A model generated the notes under the pieces. That model did no database searches. It was given only the letters and a program-made list of their open reading frames with translations, and was not told the origin of the DNA. A DNA stretch of 64,000 nt from Afipia sp. 64-13 (lineage in GTDB: Bacteria; Pseudomonadota; Alphaproteobacteria; Rhizobiales; Xanthobacteraceae), in contig MKUJ01000001.1 of NCBI GenBank assembly GCA_001897755.1, positions 385,580-449,579 on the forward strand, given 5' to 3'. Position numbers and translations under genes: made by a program. Positions 61,293 through 64,000 of the stretch are shown here, piece by piece (the first letter of the stretch is position 1; every line of letters starts with the position of its first letter).

Positions 61293-62417
61293 TCACCGAT
61301 TGTTCGGCAAAAACGTCGGGCCGACCGAGCGGATCGGCTTGTCGCCGGTCGCGGGGGAGGTGTCGGCTGGCGCCGCGGTTGCAGGCGTGGCTGCATTGGC
61401 GTTGCCGGCGGCCGGCTTTTTCGCCGCGGCGCCCGTCTTCGGCGGCTGCGCCATGCGCTTGGAGCGCTCGTCGGTGACGATGATGTCACCCTGCTGCACG
61501 GTGCTGCCGTCATCGGCGTTCTTCAGCGCGTCGGACCAGCTTTGGCCCGTCGCCCGGCAGCTACAGCTCTTGTCGTACTGGGTGCGGAAGCGGAACGCAT
61601 TCGGCGATTGCGAGTAGGGCTGGCCGTTCAGCGATACCGCCTGGCCGATGTCCTCGCCGGGGTTGCGATAGGTGTACAGATGCACCTCGGCGTTCGGACA
61701 CTGCGCCTTGCAGGCGCGCTCGTCGTCGGCGAAGCGGCTCGGCACGGTGGAGAACGAGATCGGGAAATAGGCGCCGTCGCAGGTGCGCGCGCAGACCGTA
61801 CGATAGGTGCCCGAATTCGGCACCGCAGTGTCGGGCGCGGGGCCGGCGTCATTGCCGCCGAACAGGCCGTCGAAGAAGCCGCCGCTGGAGCGCACCGCGT
61901 TGACGTATTGCTGGCCGCAATTGTTCTGCGCCAGCGCCATCAGCACCGAGCGGCGCTGGCCGTCGGCTTCCGAAGAGCCGAAGCTGCCGCCGCGCAGCCG
62001 CTCGAGGTTGGTGGTGATCTGCTCGAGATTGGCGCGCATCTGCTGGATCTGGGTGTTGATCGGTCCGCATTGTGCCGACTGGCCGCTGAACAGCGAGAAG
62101 AATCCGGAACTGTCGCAGCCCTGACGGCGCGCCTGCGCCTGCACGCGGTCGAGCTCGCTCTGCTGGCGGGCGGCCGCGTCCTCGTAACGCCGGATCTGCT
62201 CGGCCTTGGCGGCGTCGCCGCCGGCGGCGTTGCGATTGACGTTGGCAAGCTGGGCTTCGAGCCGCTGGCACATCGGACTGCCGGCGCCTTGCACGGGCGG
62301 CGCGCCCTGCGCCAGCGCGACCGAGGTCATTGCCAGCGCGCCGAGCGCGGCTTGCATCGATGTCCAGAATGATCGGGAAAGACCCGAAGAGAAATTCAAG
62401 GCGCGAATCCGGCTCAA
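61293..62417 (-). CDS. DUF2865 domain-containing secreted protein
   Basis: A 374-residue exported protein. The signal region is AALGALAMTSVALAQG. A coiled-coil part (about 60-160) follows, then a Cys-rich DUF2865 core (TVCARTCDGAYFPISF, CKAQCPNAEVHLYTYRNPG, SCSCRATGQSW) and an Ala/Pro-rich tail. Six or more cysteines suggest disulfides. It is known only as a family in Rhizobiales; function is unknown. An internal Met near residue 21 could be the true start. Confidence 0.85.
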   Translation of the reverse strand: MSRIRALNFSSGLSRSFWTSMQAALGALAMTSVALAQGAPPVQGAGSPMCQRLEAQLANVNRNAAGGDAAKAEQIRRYEDAAARQQSELDRVQAQARRQGCDSSGFFSLFSGQSAQCGPINTQIQQMRANLEQITTNLERLRGGSFGSSEADGQRRSVLMALAQNNCGQQYVNAVRSSGGFFDGLFGGNDAGPAPDTAVPNSGTYRTVCARTCDGAYFPISFSTVPSRFADDERACKAQCPNAEVHLYTYRNPGEDIGQAVSLNGQPYSQSPNAFRFRTQYDKSCSCRATGQSWSDALKNADDGSTVQQGDIIVTDERSKRMAQPPKTGAAAKKPAAGNANAATPATAAPADTSPATGDKPIRSVGPTFLPNNR

Positions 62418-62519
62418 GACAGCCGCGGCGCGGCCCGACGCCGCTTCACATACAGGCTTCTGACGGCGAGGTCACGTCGATTCCACGGCGCATTGATGGC
62501 AGGCCGCCGTCAAAGCCCT

Positions 62520-62758
62520 CATCCTTCGAGACGCGATTTCCGGCGAAATCGCTCCTCAGAGTTTGACCGAAAAAAGGGGTCGTCCCGGCGCAGGCTGGGA
62601 CCCATCACCACAGGCTTCTCAGAAAGAATGCCGGGCTCGCCATGCTAAAAATCATCGACCGGGATTATGGGTCCCGGCCTGCGCCGGGACGACCGGGACG
62701 AAAAATTTCCATCGATAGCTGAAAACATCCTGAAAACGCAGCCTGCGTTTCGGTCAGG
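62520..62758. repeat. ~240-bp intergenic repeat, family B copy 2 (core inverted)
   Basis: The flanks and arms are as in copy 1 and in the same direction. The core between the arms begins CACCACAGGCTTCTCAG and ends CGACCGGGATTATGGG, which matches the reverse complement of the copy 1 core. It lies upstream of the DUF2865 gene in a 375-bp gap without genes. Confidence 0.88.
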
Positions 62759-62792
62759 CCTCGGGATGAGAGAGCAGCGTTTCCGGAGACAA

Positions 62793-63101
62793 TCAGCGCT
62801 GGCAGGTGATCGCGACGTATTCGCCGCAGACGCCGGATTTGCAGGCGCCGCCGGTGGAGACCGGAACCGCGCCGGTCACCTCGTCGGGATCGACCCGGCG
62901 AAAGGCGCTGGCCTGCGCGAAGTCGCGCGACTGGCAATAGGCGCGGGCGGCGGGCGCCCCGCAGCGCTCGCCGCTGGCGAGGCACTGATCGACCCCGTAA
63001 CCGTCCGGCTGGTTGGCGACGATGAACACCTGGCTGTCGGCATGGGCAGTGGTTGCGGCGGCAAGGAACGCGCAGGCAAGGAACGCTGGAATCAGTCGCA
63101 T
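62793..63101 (-). CDS. Small secreted cysteine-rich hypothetical protein
   Basis: A 102-residue protein with a clear signal peptide (MRLIPAFLACAFLAAATTAHA). The mature part is about 80 residues with six cysteines (QCLASGERCG, AYCQSRDF, GACKSGVCGEYVAITC), probably all disulfide-bonded. I do not recognise a named family; similar small proteins are usual near cysS in Bradyrhizobium-type genomes. It is divergent from cysS. Confidence 0.75.
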   Translation of the reverse strand: MRLIPAFLACAFLAAATTAHADSQVFIVANQPDGYGVDQCLASGERCGAPAARAYCQSRDFAQASAFRRVDPDEVTGAVPVSTGGACKSGVCGEYVAITCQR

Positions 63102-63151
63102 AAGGCACCGGAGGGGGAAGGACGGTTGCCATACACGGATAAGTCCAAAAT

Positions 63152-63167
63152 GTTAAGAATGCTTAAC
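63152..63167. promoter_or_regulatory. Palindrome GTTAAG-N4-CTTAAC upstream of cysS and the secreted protein
   Basis: Perfect 6-bp half-sites in a divergent promoter region, 51 bp from the start of the small secreted protein. It contains TTAA-N6-TTAA, one base short of the CtrA spacing. It may be an operator; the binding protein is unknown. Confidence 0.4.
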
Positions 63168-63394
63168 CACACGATTTCGTGGGCGGGAAATGGCTGTAAA
63201 AACACTGTGCTAGCGTTGACGAAGGCGCTTGACGGGGTCCCCCATGCTGGACCATTGTGCGGCCCATGATCGGTTCTTTCTCCGTTTTCGGCATTTGCCG
63301 CGAGATTATTAGCTAGCGATTCGCTGGCTGGAGCCGTCTTTTCTCAAACGAGATCAGTGGACGCCCGGCCGCAAGGCAAGGGGATTCTTTGTCC

Positions 63395-64000
63395 ATGGAG
63401 CTCAAGCTCTACGATACGCTCACCAAGGAGAAGCGCGCTTTCGCGCCGCTCGATCCTGCCAACGTGCGCATGTATGTGTGCGGCCCCACGGTCTACGATT
63501 TCGCGCATATCGGCAACGCGCGGCCGGTCATCGTGTTCGACGTGCTGTTCCGCCTGCTGCGTCATCTCTATGGCGAGGCGCACGTCACTTACGTGCGCAA
63601 CATCACCGACGTCGACGACAAGATCAACGACCGTGCGGCGCGCGACTATCCCGGCCTGCCGCTGAATGAGGCGATCCGCAAGGTCACCGAACAGACCGGC
63701 AACCAGTTTCACGCCGATGTCGCGGCGCTGGGCTGTCTGCCGCCGACCATTGAGCCGCGCGCGACCGAGCACATCGCGGAGATGCGTGCGATCATCGAGA
63801 GACTGATCGCGAACGGCAACGCTTACGTCGAGCAGGACCACGTGCTGTTCAGTGTCGCCACCGATCCGCGCTATGGCAACCTCGCGCGCCGCTCGCTGGA
63901 CGAGATGCTGGCCGGTGCGCGCGTCGATGTCGCGCCCTACAAACGCGCGCCGATGGATTTCGTGCTGTGGAAGCCGTCCAAGCCGGGGGAGCCGTCATGG
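63395..64000 (+). CDS. cysS: Cysteinyl-tRNA synthetase (3' end outside window)
   Basis: The first 202 codons of a class I aminoacyl-tRNA synthetase are visible, open to the right edge. [16 protein letters not shown] starts the protein. The zinc-ligand Cys and the HIGH-like motif are in [18 protein letters not shown], and [13 protein letters not shown] follows. The reading frame is intact to the window end at PSKPGEPSW, just before the next zinc and HxxxH region. The ATG at 63395 was chosen by family alignment; the ribosome-binding site is weak (AAGGGGA). Confidence 0.96.
   Translation, partial: MELKLYDTLTKEKRAFAPLDPANVRMYVCGPTVYDFAHIGNARPVIVFDVLFRLLRHLYGEAHVTYVRNITDVDDKINDRAARDYPGLPLNEAIRKVTEQTGNQFHADVAALGCLPPTIEPRATEHIAEMRAIIERLIANGNAYVEQDHVLFSVATDPRYGNLARRSLDEMLAGARVDVAPYKRAPMDFVLWKPSKPGEPSW

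Noticed and set aside
54146..62758. Intergenic palindromes as CRISPR repeats or insertion-sequence ends
   Set aside because: No regular spacers, no cas genes, no transposase frame or target-site duplication was seen.

Overview
The window is a chromosomal segment of a high-GC alphaproteobacterium. Gene content (two PleC/DivJ-type sensor kinases, DUF2865, DUF1289, DUF2059, a BhcR-like IclR regulator, class II DAHP synthase) and the dispersed intergenic palindromes point to the Bradyrhizobium/Afipia/Rhodopseudomonas group. This placement is an inference from gene families; no rRNA gene is present. I saw no tRNA, CRISPR array, phage or insertion sequence.

Layout. 1-12.4 kb is housekeeping: the end of a cytochrome c maturation operon (ccmF, ccmH), a PPOX flavoprotein, a DegP-type protease, a two-component pair, glnE, and a convergent PleC-like kinase. 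13-34.2 kb is the metabolic core for C2 compounds. A divergent SucCD-like CoA-ligase pair is followed by an IclR regulator. Then comes the glyoxylate operon gcl-hyi-glxR-panE2-pyk-FAH. A GntR/FCD regulator and a second set of ADP-forming CoA ligases (a fused ligase plus sucCD) follow. The oxalate genes oxlT // oxc-frc close the block. 34.5-39.2 kb is a branched-chain-amino-acid-type ABC transporter. 39.2-46.6 kb holds dusA, a retropepsin-like protease, DUF1289, a second cell-cycle-type kinase, MgtC, Pit with its DUF47 partner, and Mrp/ApbC. 46.7-51.3 kb is a TRAP system with two near-identical binding proteins. 51.5-64 kb holds moaA, a PEGA lipoprotein, gph, rpiA, DUF2059, gor, class II DAHP synthase, dgkA, nadE, DUF2865, a small Cys-rich secreted protein and the 5' part of cysS.

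How the core would work (inference from families). OxlT imports oxalate in exchange for formate. Frc loads it with CoA. Oxc decarboxylates oxalyl-CoA for energy, while PanE2, if it is the oxalyl-CoA reductase known from Methylobacterium, reduces it to glyoxylate. Gcl, Hyi and GlxR then carry glyoxylate to glycerate, and Pyk makes pyruvate. No glycerate kinase is in the block.

Main discoveries. (1) Four copies of a 17-bp palindrome, TGGYAT-N5-ATRCCA, lie in front of the SucCD-like pair, gcl, oxlT and oxc, and tie these separate units into one predicted regulon; the FCD-type GntR in the middle of the block is the obvious candidate. (2) The SucCD-like pair inside that regulon is strongly divergent and may use a different acid, such as oxalate, glycolate or malate. 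(3) Strong hairpins bracket panE2 and separate oxc from frc and the liv binding protein from its permeases. (4) Two copies of a ~240-bp intergenic repeat share both flanks in the same orientation but carry their central core inverted.
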